Shown: positions 1 through 10,685 of the stretch, in pieces
Numbering within the stretch: position 1 is the first letter of the stretch
Layout: each line of letters opens with the position of its first letter
NCBI GenBank assembly: GCA_022559845.1
Contig: CM040124.1
Coordinates: 66,115,491 to 66,179,490 of the forward strand
Direction: 5' to 3'
Length of the DNA: 64,000 nt
From: Amorphophallus konjac
Taxonomy: Eukaryota; Streptophyta; Magnoliopsida; Alismatales; Araceae
Made by a program: the position numbers and the translations under genes
The notes under the pieces: generated by a model
The model's database searches: none
Seen by the model: only the letters and a program-made list of their open reading frames with translations
What the model was told of the DNA's origin: nothing

Positions 1-1044
1 GGAGGCAAATGGACGGTCTTGATTAGAGGATCAAAAGCCCTCTATCTATTTCTCGAAACCCTAACCCTAGAAGGCGCAGCCGGCCGAGTTTGATTGAGTC
101 AACCTTTTCGGCGCCGTTTTTAACACGTCTCTTGCCCGGTCGAATTCTCCCAGCTCAGAACTCTCCAGAAGATGTGTGACCTATAGATAGAAAGCCCTTC
201 GAGTCTAGTTTCTTTTGGTGGCTGTGGTGTCGGCAGAAGAGTCAGATCTGGGGAGATATCCGGCGATTACTGAAGGTGTGTCGGCAGGCCGTCGTCTACC
301 TTCTTCCTTCCTTGTTTCTTTGATTGAGGTAGGAATTCTCAACCAAAATTCGATCATGAATACATCATCTTGTCCCTCTTGACGAGATCTATCCATTGGG
401 AGTGAAAGCCCCAATTTTTATCAGGTATCTAGGGAGCTATCGTGGTTTTTGTGAAGGTTATCAAGTTCGTTCTTCATATCTAGCACCTTATTTCAATCTG
501 CAATTGAGGTAGGTTCTCTCGGGCTCAAACAGCATATGATATATAGAAATGTTCAGCATCATGTCCTCTTTCTTTTGGTATATGAAGCCCTAAATTCCAT
601 TCAGCATGTCTAGAGAATTTCTGTTCGTAGTAACAGCATGATTAGACCTAGTTTTGATATGTTCTTCCGAGTTGATTTCTGATTTCGAAGTATTAATCCT
701 GATCCACATAAACCATATCATATATGGTTGGATCCAGCATCGAAGTAGCTTTCTTTTGGTGCAAGAAGCCCCAAATTTCGTTCTGTATATTGAGAGAATT
801 TTACGTTTTAGTCACAGCATGTCATAATTAGGGTTTCCCGTGTTCTTACCTTAATAAATCTCGATTTCAGCGAGATATTATGAAATTGGCCTTACTGTTA
901 GATAGTATTCTCTGTTAGCTTTCCAACAGTACCAAAATCCCCTTATTTGGAGCTCATTTCCATGATTTATTAGCATTTTAGTGCAACCCTAGCAAACCCC
1001 TTAGCTTCCCGGCGTTCATCGGACGCGGAAGGGATGACCGGAGA

Positions 1045-1440
1045 CGACCAGAGATGGACGGTCGCACGATAGACCGCACAACTCAAGCCCAGACCTGACA
1101 CTGGCTTAGTCAGTAGTTAAACGGTTCCAAACTGACCACACAACTGGTTGGACGGTTCCAAACTGACCACATAACCAGATAAACGGTCCGTAGGTGACCA
1201 CATAACCCCCTGGAGGATAAACGGCCAGAAAGTGACCACATATCCCTGTGACCCTGGGATGGGCGGTCATCTGAGAGCCGCCCAACCCATGGGCGGTCAT
1301 CTGGGAACCGCCCAACTACTTGGGCGGCCAGCCCAGGGCCGCCCAACTCCCAGACCCTCATTTGAGCCCCGTTTCAGCCCCTGTTAAGCCCGATAGTTAT
1401 ACGGTCCATCCAGAACCGTTTATCCCCACAGAGAGTGACT
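1045..1440. repeat. Array of ACGGT...GACCG dyad modules, cluster 1 (5' LTR of A)
   Basis: Roughly eight imperfect modules of 25-40 bp. Each begins near (A/G)(A/G)ACGGTC or GGGCGGTC and ends near GACCG, GACCACA or CCGCCCAAC, forming hyphenated inverted repeats. The second LTR carries the same array at 5567-5962. Similar modules occur in the LTR of the unrelated element H (38765-39240). Function unknown; repeated dyad binding sites for a DNA-binding protein are one possibility. Confidence 0.7.
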
Positions 1441-1929
1441 TAATACATGTTCTAATTGATTCATTTTCATGTCATTAATGGTAATTAGTAAAATAGAAAC
1501 TCACATAATTAGTGATTAATTATGCAACTAAATTTCTGTTAATTGCTTGTTATTCGTGCCTACGCGACTTACGCGATCTTGTTCACTAGCTTATCACCTT
1601 GAATCATTCTTTTTGGCATCTTAACTTAATGTTTAACTTAATCCTTGTTAATTTGGCTTGGAATTAGGATTAATATGGTCATTAGCTTGCTGTTTAGTTG
1701 CTGTACTACAGTAGAACAGCGTGTTTAACTTTCCGACTTTTTAGCAAGTCGTTGGCCGATTAGCGTGCTAGTATGGGTTTTACCCCCGGAAACTCTATCC
1801 GGCGGTCTTACCATCATCTTGAACTTTGTTATACCCCTGTTAAGAACCTGTTTAACCTCCAGCATACATCGTTTTATGTGTTTAAACCGCTGGTTTAAGG
1901 TTTGGATCAAATCGGACGACGAGAGGCAT

Positions 1930-2225
1930 GCGCGGTTAGTAGTTGACCGCATATCCTCTTCGGCGGCCCGATTATGACCGCATATCCTTATACGGCCCAG
2001 TAAGGACCGTATATCTTGTTCTTGGGCCTTAATGTCTTCTGGACATGAGCGGCCCAGATTGCACCGTTCATACCTTAGAGCGGCCCACTGTCAGTCGTTC
2101 TTTCTTGACCTCGCGGGCTGAGTTTCAGTCCAATTCCTGTATGTACGGCCCTGTGTTAACCGTATATACCCTTGAGCGGCTCTCTTATGACCGCACATCT
2201 CTTGGAGATGAGTTTGACCGTGTTT
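1930..2225. repeat. Array of CGGCCC...GACCG dyad modules, cluster 2 (5' LTR of A)
   Basis: A second group of about seven modules, with cores such as GCGGCCCGATTATGACCGC and ACGGCCCAGTAAGGACCGT followed by ATATC. They alternate CGGCC/CGGTT half-sites with GACCG half-sites. The same array is present in the 3' LTR at about 6451-6746. Confidence 0.6.
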
Positions 2226-3124
2226 TGTACTCTTGAATCTTAGGACATGATTAGTCCTTTAATCTGAACTTATGACAATAATTCCTCTGATTATATTGGC
2301 CATTAAAAATTGACGGAATGTCTAGACGGAGTGGGCTTTGGATCCACTAAATCATTGCCAACGCACCAGGGGCCCGGTCTGGTCCTGGGGAGAGCGCCCG
2401 AAAAATTACTGAGCCCATGGGATGCTAATGACATGGTGAGGCATTGCACCGAAATACTTGTTTGATTGTGCGTCTATGACTATGACAAAAATATCTTGTT
2501 ACTTGTTACTTGATCGTGATTAAATTGATATTACTTGCTGGTTGGCCAATTCTTTATTACTATCTCCTGTTGTAAATTCTTGTACTTGTTATCTCGTTAA
2601 TTCTTGGCATCTTATATTTCTTGACCTTGCAAGATCTTGTTATTTCGTTGTTTCATTATATCGTTATCGTCATTTATTTCTTTCTTAGTATTGCATACGA
2701 AAATGTAATTTACTTGTTAATCACTTAAACTATGCCTGATGATAGAGTATAATTCCTACTGAGCTTTTGCTCACCCCTACTTCCAACCCTTTTCAGGTTA
2801 TGCGAGTATCGGTACGTTGCAATTGGGAAACGGATCAGTGTGATCGAGTGGAACCTGGAACCTAGAGTTGGAGTCTGCTCTTTCATTTTCTTGAGTCTAG
2901 CTGGTCTAGTTATTTCTTTTTGTTATTTATTTTGAATCTTTTATTGTAAGAGTGTGTCAAATTATACTTTTAATATTAATAAGAGCTTGTATTTTCAATA
3001 GGTGTGTCTGGCCTCTTTGTATTTTATTGTGATTATTTATCTTCCGCTCTTGTTATCGTGACTTGTCTCTTGCCACGTTCCGAGCATCGCTTCCCGCTGC
3101 TATCGGTTCGGGGCGTGACAATTT

Positions 3125-3136
3125 TGGTATCAGAGC
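3125..3136 (+). other. Element A primer-binding site (tRNA-iMet)
   Basis: TGGTATCAGAGC starts 5 bp after the 5' LTR end. It is the usual plant initiator-methionine tRNA complement used to prime minus-strand synthesis and fixes the + orientation of A. Confidence 0.92.
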
Positions 3137-3214
3137 CTCCTTGCCTGAGTCCCTTGGATTTTGTCCAAGTGTAGTCTCCTTGCCTGAGTCCCTTGGATTT
3201 TGTCCAAGAGTGTA
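3137..3214 (+). repeat. Tandem duplicated hairpin in A leader (39-bp period)
   Basis: A 39-bp unit occurs twice. Each copy contains CTTGGA-TTTTG-TCCAAG, a perfect 6-bp stem, at 3153-3169 and 3192-3208, immediately downstream of the primer site. This is the region where retroelements usually place dimerisation or packaging structures; that role is inferred here. Confidence 0.75.
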
Positions 3215-3255
3215 GGTTTTCCTAAGTTCTAGGTTTTGCCTTGCATCCCAATGAC

Positions 3256-3380
3256 CCGGTATATCAAAAGGTGTTGTCCGAACGTTAGGCTACGCCTATC
3301 GGGAAGGTCGCACACTTGCGCGAGTGGTCTTCGGACCGATTACCTCCGCCAGGTACCGAGTTTTGGTCATGTCTAGGTGC
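3256..3380 (+). other. Conserved structured leader block (A copy)
   Basis: This block closely matches 34226-34345 in element B, although the surrounding leaders differ. Visible hairpins are TAGGC-TAC-GCCTA (3286-3298, enclosed by CCGA/TCGG at 3278-3281 and 3299-3302), CACT-TGCGCG-AGTG (3313-3326) and GGTC-TTCG-GACC (3326-3337). In B the last is GATC-TTCG-GATC, a paired change that keeps the stem. It begins about 130 nt after the primer site in both elements. A packaging, dimerisation or translation-control RNA is inferred. Confidence 0.7.
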
Positions 3381-3518
3381 ATAGGATCCCTAACCTTGTT
3401 AAAGTCTAAGAACCCGACCTGGTGAGATTGGGTAGAAACTGGGGTTAAGTAGTTAAATATATGCAAGATTGCGTTGTGTTACACGTAAGGGTAATGAAAG
3501 GTTAACCATATAACTATC

Positions 3519-3887
3519 TTGCAGGTTTTTAAGCCAATTCTTAAAATGAAACCGAGTGGTTCCACGGGTAAGCTAAGTTGCAGTTCCGCTAAAGGCTGGC
3601 GAGTCCGTCGTAAGGAAACCCGACGTAATAAGAAGAAGGAGCGTAGTCTTACGCCAAAGGAATGTTTTTACTGTCACAAGCTTGGTCATCTCACGAAGGA
3701 GTGCTGGCGAAAGAGCGGAGCGTGCCTGCGTTGCGGAAATCAGGATCATAGAATAGCTAATTGCCCTAAGTTACTTCCACAAGCAAAACTACAAGAGAAA
3801 AATCGGAACCCACTTCTACCGAATGAAGAATTATATATGGTATCGTTCTCTTTATCCCTAGCTATAGCTAAATTCTTTCGTCATTAG
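3519..3887 (+). pseudogene. Gag nucleocapsid fragment with two CCHC zinc knuckles (element A)
   Basis: A 122-codon open frame in the only coding part of A. After a basic stretch (residues 28-42, rich in Arg and Lys) come two zinc knuckles: C49-C52-H57-C62 and C69-C72-H77-C82, both of CX2CX4HX4C form, followed by the motif ANCP. This is the nucleic-acid-binding C-terminal part of a Gypsy gag, whose role is RNA packaging. The capsid-forming N-terminal domain, seen in the gag of element C, is missing, as is everything downstream. No reliable start codon can be chosen; the first ATG of the open frame is used. It may be expressed as a small RNA-binding protein or be a non-coding relic. Confidence 0.75.
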
Positions 3888-4014
3888 TTGTATAATTAAC
3901 ATGATATTTTGATAGATAGTATAATTAACATGTTATTTTGATAGATAAGATCATCTTAGTTTAAACATTCACATAATTAGTAATACCCGGTGAATTTGGG
4001 GACCAAATTCCTTT
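3888..4014 (+). other. Element A 3' untranslated stretch
   Basis: AT-rich DNA between the gag fragment and the polypurine tract. It contains a short direct repeat of the TTAACATG/TTTTGATAGATA type around 3897-3948. No ORF or conserved domain is visible. Confidence 0.6.
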
Positions 4015-4027
4015 AAGTGGGGGAGGG
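4015..4027 (+). other. Element A polypurine tract
   Basis: AAGTGGGGGAGGG lies immediately before the LTR start TGTAACACCCCGG and serves as plus-strand primer. Together with the PBS it sets both LTR boundaries. Confidence 0.9.
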
Positions 4028-7000
4028 TGTAACACCCCGGTTTTTTTAAAATCTGAAATTTAATTGAAATAGTGAATTTTTAATTTAGATAAATGAATTT
4101 CAGAAATTAATATTATATTCCTCAGTGAATAGTGCTAGCGTAATTTCGACTTTCTCACAAAAATCTAGAAAAATAGTAAATTGATAGAGAATGATTTCTG
4201 AAACAACTTTGCTTTCTTGAGTTTTATCAGTAAAAATCTGTAATTAGATCTATTTATTGTTTAAGTGAGTTTCATTAAATAATATTTTATTCCTTGGAAT
4301 AGTACCATCGAAAATTCTTCTACTTGATAAAAATCCAGAAAAATGGTAAACAGGTTAAGGTCGATGTAGTTAACAACTTTGCCTTCTGGGCTTGACCCAT
4401 TAAAAATCCGTGGTTAGATCTATTTAGTGTTTAAGCCCAAAAGTGCACACTTTTTGACCCTTACCTAACCTTGTTTTAAAACGCGAAATTAGGGCTTAAT
4501 ACCCAACCAAATTAGCCCAAACTGGAGGCAAATGGACGGTCTTGATTAGAGGATCAAAAGCCCTCTATCTATTTCTCGAAACCCTAACCCTAGAAGGCGC
4601 AGCCGGCCGAGTTTGATTGAGTCAACCTTTTCGGCGCCGTTTTTAACACGTCTCTTGCCCGGTCGAATTCTCCCAGCTCAGAACTCTCCAGAAGATGTGT
4701 GACCTATAGATAGAAAGCCCTTCGAGTCTAGTTTCTTTTGGTGGCTGTGGTGTCGGCAGAAGAGTCAGATCTGGGGAGATATCCGGCGATTACTGAAGGT
4801 GTGTCGGCAGGCCGTCGTCTACCTTCTTCCTTCCTTGTTTCTTTGATTGAGGTAGGAATTCTCAACCAAAATTCGATCATGAATACATCATCTTGTCCCT
4901 CTTGACGAGATCTATCCATTGGGAGTGAAAGCCCCAATTTTTATCAGGTATCTAGGGAGCTATCGTGGTTTTTGTGAAGGTTATCAAGTTCGTTCTTCAT
5001 ATCTAGCACCTTATTTCAATCTGCAATTGAGGTAGGTTCTCTCGGGCTCAAACAGCATATGATATATAGAAATGTTCAGCATCATGTCCTCTTTCTTTTG
5101 GTATATGAAGCCCTAAATTCCATTCTGCTTGTCTAGAGAATTTCTGTTCGTAGTAACAGCATGATTAGACCTAGTTTTGATATGTTCTTCCGAGTTGATT
5201 TCTGATTTCAAAGTATTAATCCTGATCCACATAAACCATATCATATATGGTTGGATCCAGCATCGAAGTAGCTTTCTTTTGGTGCAAGAAGCCCCAAATT
5301 TCGTTCTGTATATTAAGAGAATTTTACGTTTTAGTCACAGCATGTCATAATTAGGGTTTCCCGTGTTCTTACCTTAATAAATCTCTATTTCAGTGAGATA
5401 TTATGAAATTGGCCTTACTGTTAGATAGTATTCTCTGTTAGCTTTCCAACAGTACCAAAAGCCCCTTATTTGGAGCTCATTTCCATGATTTATTAGCATT
5501 TTAGTGCAACCCTAGCAAACCCCTTAGCTTCCCGCGTTCATCGGACGCGGAAGGGATGACCGGAGACGACCAGAGATGGACGGTCGCACGATAGACCGCA
5601 CAACTCAAGCCCAGACCTGACACTGGCTTAGTCAGTAGTTAAACGGTTCCAAACTGACCACACAACTGGTTGGACGGTTCCAAACTGACCACATAACCAG
5701 ATAAACGGTCCGTAGGTGACCACATAACCCCCTGGAGGATAAACGGCCAGAAAGTGACCACATATCCCTGTGACCCTGGGATGGGCGGTCATCTGAGAGC
5801 CGCCCAACCCATGGGCGGTCATCTGGGAACCGCCCAACTACTTGGGCGGCCAGCCCAGGGCCGCCCAACTCCCAGACCCTCATTTGAGCCCCGTTTCAGC
5901 CCCTGTTAAGCCCGATAGTTATACGGTCCATCCAGAACCGTTTATCCCCACAGAGAGTGACTTAATACATGTTCTAATTGATTCATTTTCATGTCATTAA
6001 TGGTAATTAGTAAAATAGAAACCCACATAATTAGTGATTAATTATGCAACTAAATTTCTGTTAATTGCTTGTTATTCGTGCCTACGCGACTTACGCGATC
6101 TTGTTCACTAGCTTATCACCTTGAATCATTCTTTTTGGCATCTTAACTTAATGTTTAACTTAATCCTTGTTAATTTGGCTTGGAATTAGGATTAATATGG
6201 TCATTAGCTTGCTGTTTAGTTGCTGTACTACAGTAGAACATCGTGTTTAACTTTCTGACTTTTTAGCAAGTCGTTGGCCGATTAGCGTGCTAGTATGGGT
6301 TTTACCCCCGAAACTCTATCCGGCGGTCTTACCATCATCTTGAACTTTGTTATACCCCTGTTAAGAACCTGTTTAACCTCCAGCATACATCGTTTTATGT
6401 GTTTAAACCGCTGGTTTAAGGTTTGGATCAAATCGGACGACGAGAGGCATGCGCGGTTAGTAGTTGACCGCATATCCTCTTCGGCGGCCCGATTATGACC
6501 GCATATCCTTATACGGCCCAGTAAGGACCGTATATCTTGTTCTTGGGCCTTAATGTCTTCTGGACATGAGCGGCCCAGATTGCACCGTTCATACCTTAGA
6601 GCGGCCCACTGTCAGTCGTTCTTTCTTGACCTCGCGGGCTGAGTTTCAGTCCAATTCCTGTATGTACGGCCCTGTGTTAACCGTATATACCCTTGAGCGG
6701 CTCTCTTATGACCGCACATCTCTTGGAGATGAGTTTGACCGTGTTTTGTACTCTTGAATCCAAGGACAAGATTAGTCCTTTAATCTGAACTTATGACAGT
6801 AATTCCTCTGATTATATTGGCCATTAAAAATTGACGGAATGTCTAGACGGAGTGGGCTTTGGATCCACTAAATCATTGCCAACGCACCAGGGGCCCGGTC
6901 TGGTCCTGGGGAGAGCGCCCGAAAAATTACTGAGCCCATGGGATGCTAATGACATGGTGAGGCATTGCACCGAAATACTTGTTTGATTGTGCGTCTATGA

Positions 7001-7641
7001 CTATGACAAAAATATCTTGTTACTTGTTACTTGATCGTGATTAAATTGATATTACTTGCTGGTTGGCCAATTCTTTATTACTATCTCCTGTTGTAAATTC
7101 TTGTACTTGTTATCTCGTTAATTCTTGGCATCTTATATTTCTTGACCTTGCAAGATCTTGTTATTTCGTTGTTTCATTATATCGTTATCGTCATTTATTT
7201 CTTTCTTAGTATTGCATACGAAAATGTAATTTACTTGTTAATCACTTAAACTATGCCTGATGATAGAGTATAATTCCTACTGAGCTTTTGCTCACCCCTA
7301 CTTCCAACCCTTTTCAGGTTATGCGAGTATCGGTACGTTGCAATTGGGAAACGGATCAGTGTGATCGAGTGGAACCTGGAACCTAGAGTTGGAGTCTGCT
7401 CTTTCATTTTCTTGAGTCAAGCTGGTCTAGTTATTTCTTTTTTTTATTTATTTTGAATCTTTTATTGTAAGAGTGTGTCAAATTATACTTTTAATATTAA
7501 TAAGAGCTTGTATTTTTAATAGGTGTGTCTGGCCTCTTTGTATTTTATTGTGATTATTTATCTTCCGCTCTTGTTATCGTGACTTGTCTCTTGCCATGTT
7601 CCGAGCATCGCTTACCGCTACTATCGGTTCGGGGCGTGACA
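4028..7641 (+). repeat. Element A 3' LTR (complete, 3614 bp)
   Basis: Runs from TGTAACACCCCGG to CGGGGCGTGACA. The termini form an extended imperfect inverted repeat beyond the usual TG/CA. It contains both dyad-module arrays (about 5567-5962 and 6451-6746) and differs from the left copy by scattered substitutions and single-base indels. The bases after it are CAAAC; the matching left flank is outside the window, so the duplication cannot be checked. Confidence 0.93.
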
Positions 7642-7887
7642 CAAACAACACCCAAATTAGCCCTAAAACGTGTAGTAACTATAGAACGAAATAGAAAATC
7701 GACATAATGACATGGAAAGGGCGATACCTGGGAGGTTTTAAACCCTTATAGGGCGTCAAAAACAAATGGGAGGGTGTGAAATGATGTGAAATAATGCAAA
7801 AACGTGGTAAGAAATGGGGAAAACAAGCATGCAATGAATGAACTAAAGACTAAACATCGTGACTAAAACACAAATCAAATGACTATT
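7642..7887. other. Unassigned spacer between elements A and B
   Basis: A 246-bp stretch with no domain-bearing ORF and no match elsewhere in the window that I can see. It could be part of whatever A and B inserted into, possibly the left part of element H, but this cannot be shown here. Confidence 0.4.
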
Positions 7888-8295
7888 TAACGGGGACATC
7901 AAAGCAAGAGCACTGACATTTTTCATTTGCAATTGTGACCTTTTAGTTTACTTTTATGTCCTTGGGAAAGTATGTTTACAATTGTAAGGCTTTATAAGCC
8001 AATGTCTCATTCCCTAAGGATCTTTGGGTTTATTTACAAAATGTCAGCAGGTCCCGCAAAGGGGCCCCCACTCCTTTCCCATTGGTCCACCTAAGCCATA
8101 GGGGTCCATGTGGGGCTAGTCAACTATCCTAGGTGGCATCTAGATGGTTGGACCATTCAAGGGGACAAATGGACCAAAATGTCCAAGATTCCAACCCCTT
8201 AAGTCAAGGGGGTGCCCCCCCATTAAAATGACATTTTGTATTTTATTTTTTTAGGCCAATTGACCACATGGGGGAAGAAAATGCTACCCCTCCCC
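7888..8295 (+). repeat. Element B 5' LTR, first part
   Basis: Aligns with 36483-36890, the first ~400 bp of the 3' LTR, with scattered substitutions. It stops exactly where C begins at 8296. Confidence 0.9.
8291..8295. other. Target-site duplication of C, left copy (TCCCC)
   Basis: TCCCC directly precedes the C terminus TGTCACG and is repeated directly after C at 32547-32551. It proves C inserted into the B LTR as a single event. Confidence 0.92.
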
Positions 8296-9553
8296 TGTCA
8301 CGTCCCGAACAAGGCGGAATTATCAAGGCGTGGATAGTTATACGGGCAAGTCGATCAAGAGACTCAGATGATGAGTATGAACAATAAATAGATAAAATCA
8401 CATCTTTATTTCATAATCTGACATTTCCAATAAATATCCTTCAAGAACTTACAATACTATTCAAACTCGATACATTCATTTATAAGTAGACAGACTGGGG
8501 AAAGAAACTTATTAAAACTATCATCACTCTCATCACTCCAGCCCATTCCCGTCATCTTCAGGATTTCCTGAAAATTAACAACAATACACAGGGTGAGCTA
8601 GAAAGCTCAGTAGGACTTATATCTCTTTACCAGGTCACTTTAAGTAATTAGCACTTTGGATCATCTATATGCTTTCGAATAAAACAAGTAATAAAATAAA
8701 TGACAATTAGAGAACAAGATCAGGAAGTCAAGAATTTCAAGAATAGATAATGTAGAGCTCAAGTATAAGCATGAAGATCAATAACAAGTATAGAATTGTA
8801 AATATGGTCATGTAACAAGGATATTAACCACTCCGGTCAAAAATGTCATGTATAGGATGTTAAGTATGTAATGAGTCAAGCATGTAATAAGTGAATTGCC
8901 TAGTTCAATCTTGCATGTCAGTTGGTGCAATGCCACACCTGATCATTCAACTCCCTCGGGCACAAGTACTTTCAGGCTTTACTCACCTAGGACCAGATCA
9001 GGGCCCCCATGTTTGCCAGGCATTGAGTATCAGGTGGACCAAAGTCCCATGTAATTTCTAGAACAATTCATTTATAATTATGGCCAATTCGAGTTTTAAG
9101 AAAAGCTTAAGAAGTGTAGTATAGCGCAGAACTAGTCATCAAGTTATGGAGGACTCTAGAGGTGGCCCCTACAAGCTCAAGAGGTGGCTCCCATTATGTA
9201 GCACTTTGCGCCATTCCAGCCTCAAGAGGTGGCTCCCATAACGTAACACTTTGCCCTGCAGGGCACTTAGCTCCTACACTCCTAAATGGTAGTTTATGGC
9301 TAAAGTACAGATCTAGCAAAATTTCCATTTCCAAGGACATATAGTATGAAGAAAGAGCATGTAGTATGAAGAATAAATGAAGTTTATAAGAGAAGTTCAA
9401 GGATGATTTAAGGCATCATGTTTAACAACATTAAGATAATAAAGAGAATGAATTTTCGGTCAAGGCGCGATCAACTCTTGTGGAAAATCTTGTAAAATAA
9501 GTTTAGATCAAATTTTTCTCAATCGGGTAATTAACAAAAAAACCAAAGAAAAC

Positions 9554-9690
9554 GCGGCCAGGTAAGAGGTGGGATAGTGGGAGACTCCCCTCGTATTCAC
9601 GAGGTCCTAATTAAGTAACCACTTATCCACTTAAAGCGTTTGCTTGTGGACCTTTAGCCTTAGACACCGGTTCTTCTTGGTGAACTTACT
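9554..9690. other. Block shared between C LTR and D leader (C 3' LTR copy)
   Basis: About 130 bp closely resembling 19667-19800 in the leader of the Athila-type element D and repeated in the other C LTR at 31299-31430. It contains CCTCG-TATTCA-CGAGG (9588-9603) and a GGGAG/CTCCC inverted pair just before it. In D the hairpin arms are CCTTG/CAAGG. Function unknown. Confidence 0.7.
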
Positions 9691-10427
9691 AGTTACACGA
9701 GTTTTCGGAGACACGAAAATACGTAAATCGAACGAAAATCATTCTTGTATATTCTAACATGTTCATTTGTGAAAGAATTTCAATGAAGGAAAAGACATTG
9801 AAAAAAGATGTCAAGCTTCCAATTACATAATATGTTCAAGAATGAAGAGAAGTTTGAAAGAAGATGTCAAGCTTTCAGATAGAGCTTAAATCAAATAGAT
9901 AGGGCCAATCGTGTATAAAAATTCTATAGAAATTAGAGCATAATTGTTTGAAGAATTAACAATAACTTTACGAGTTCATTCACCTAGTCATTTCTTTGTT
10001 AATAGTATTCTTAAGACAAGAACATGATTTTAAAATTTAAAATTTAAATTTTGAAATAATGCACATAAACAAGGTAAATCGAGCATGGTTACCGTATTCA
10101 AATCATGGTCTATCTGTGATCTACGTTATTGAAACACGTTATGATAATGAAAACTCCATATTTGAACTTTAAATATTAAAATAAACTATAAATATATGAT
10201 CATGAAAAATTTACATATAATCAAAATACTCATGCAAAGAAACATATATGGAAACCTAATTAAGTTTTCGCTTGAGAGAAAACCTACCTCGTTGAAGATC
10301 AAAGAAGAAGAAATTTAAGAACGAAGAACGTTTTCGAACACTCCTCCAACTTCGAGCTTTCTCCCTCTCTCCAACTAGCAATTCCTCCTAAGAGATTTAT
10401 GTTTTGAGTAGGGTAGAGCATAGCCCT

Positions 10428-10434
10428 ATTTATA
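10428..10434 (-). promoter_or_regulatory. TATA box candidate, C 3' LTR
   Basis: TATAAAT on the minus strand inside GGCCTATAAATAGGGC, conserved in the other LTR at 32171-32177. Position and orientation fit the U3 promoter of a minus-strand element. Confidence 0.6.
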
Positions 10435-10680
10435 GGCCAAAATCTTCCACCAACCTTATCACTATTCCACCAACCTTATTCCACTATTACACCAACCCCA
10501 TCACACCAACTTTGTTCCACTATATGAATGACATAATCTATGACCTCATTTATTCAATGATGTAAGAATGACCTCATCCATTAATTAGAATTAGATTAAA
10601 GCTAATAAAAATCAGATGTCGACGTTTTCGTCTTTTCGAAATCCTATCGCGTGTCTCACCGTTCGTGTTAACACGTGGGA

Positions 10681-10685
10681 TAGGG
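10681..10685. other. Target-site duplication of D, left copy (TAGGG)
   Basis: TAGGG directly precedes D and is repeated after it at 25262-25266. The undisturbed sequence is seen in the other C LTR at about 32451. This confirms that D, including its extra internal LTR, behaves as one insertion. Confidence 0.92.

Larger units (their letters stand above)
1..3120 (+). repeat. Element A 5' LTR (first ~496 bp missing)
   Basis: Matches 4524-7641 nearly base for base and ends in CGGGGCGTGACA at 3120, directly before the primer-binding site. The first ~496 bp of the LTR, seen in the right copy at 4028-4523, lie beyond the window edge. Short ORFs inside it occur identically in both LTRs and have no recognisable domain, so they are not annotated as genes. 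No clear TATA box was identified. Confidence 0.92.
1..7641 (+). mobile_element. Element A: non-autonomous Gypsy-type LTR element with giant LTRs (left end outside window)
   Basis: Positions 1-3120 are repeated almost exactly at 4524-7641, and the two copies flank about 0.9 kb (3121-4027). A tRNA-iMet primer site follows the left copy and a polypurine tract precedes the right copy, so these are LTRs read on the + strand. The complete LTR is about 3614 bp, four times the internal region. The internal region encodes only a gag zinc-knuckle fragment; PR, RT, RNase H and IN are absent. This is the layout of a large retrotransposon derivative (LARD-like). The two LTRs differ at only about twenty sites by eye, so the insertion is young. 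The zinc knuckles resemble those of element C, so a Tekay-like chromovirus is a plausible helper; that is inference. The left terminus and target-site duplication lie outside the window. Confidence 0.9.
8296..10685 (-). repeat. Element C 3' LTR, outer part
   Basis: Matches 30039-32450 of the other LTR closely, from TGTCACGTCCCGAAC onward, up to the D insertion at 10686. In minus sense a TATA-like TATAAAT sits at 10428-10434, in the sequence printed on the + strand as CCTATTTATAGG. The block 9554-9690 resembles the D leader (19667-19800). ORFs such as 9162-9344 recur in the other LTR without domains and are not called. Confidence 0.93.

Noticed and set aside
205..414. 69-codon minus-strand ORF duplicated at 4728-4937
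   Set aside because: Duplication is simply the two LTRs of element A; no domain or coding signal.
3125..3136. TGGTATCAGAGC considered as part of a tRNA gene
   Set aside because: Only the 3' complement of tRNA-iMet is present, directly after an LTR; it is a primer-binding site.
7642..7646. CAAAC as target-site duplication of element A
   Set aside because: The left flank of A is outside the window, so it cannot be tested.
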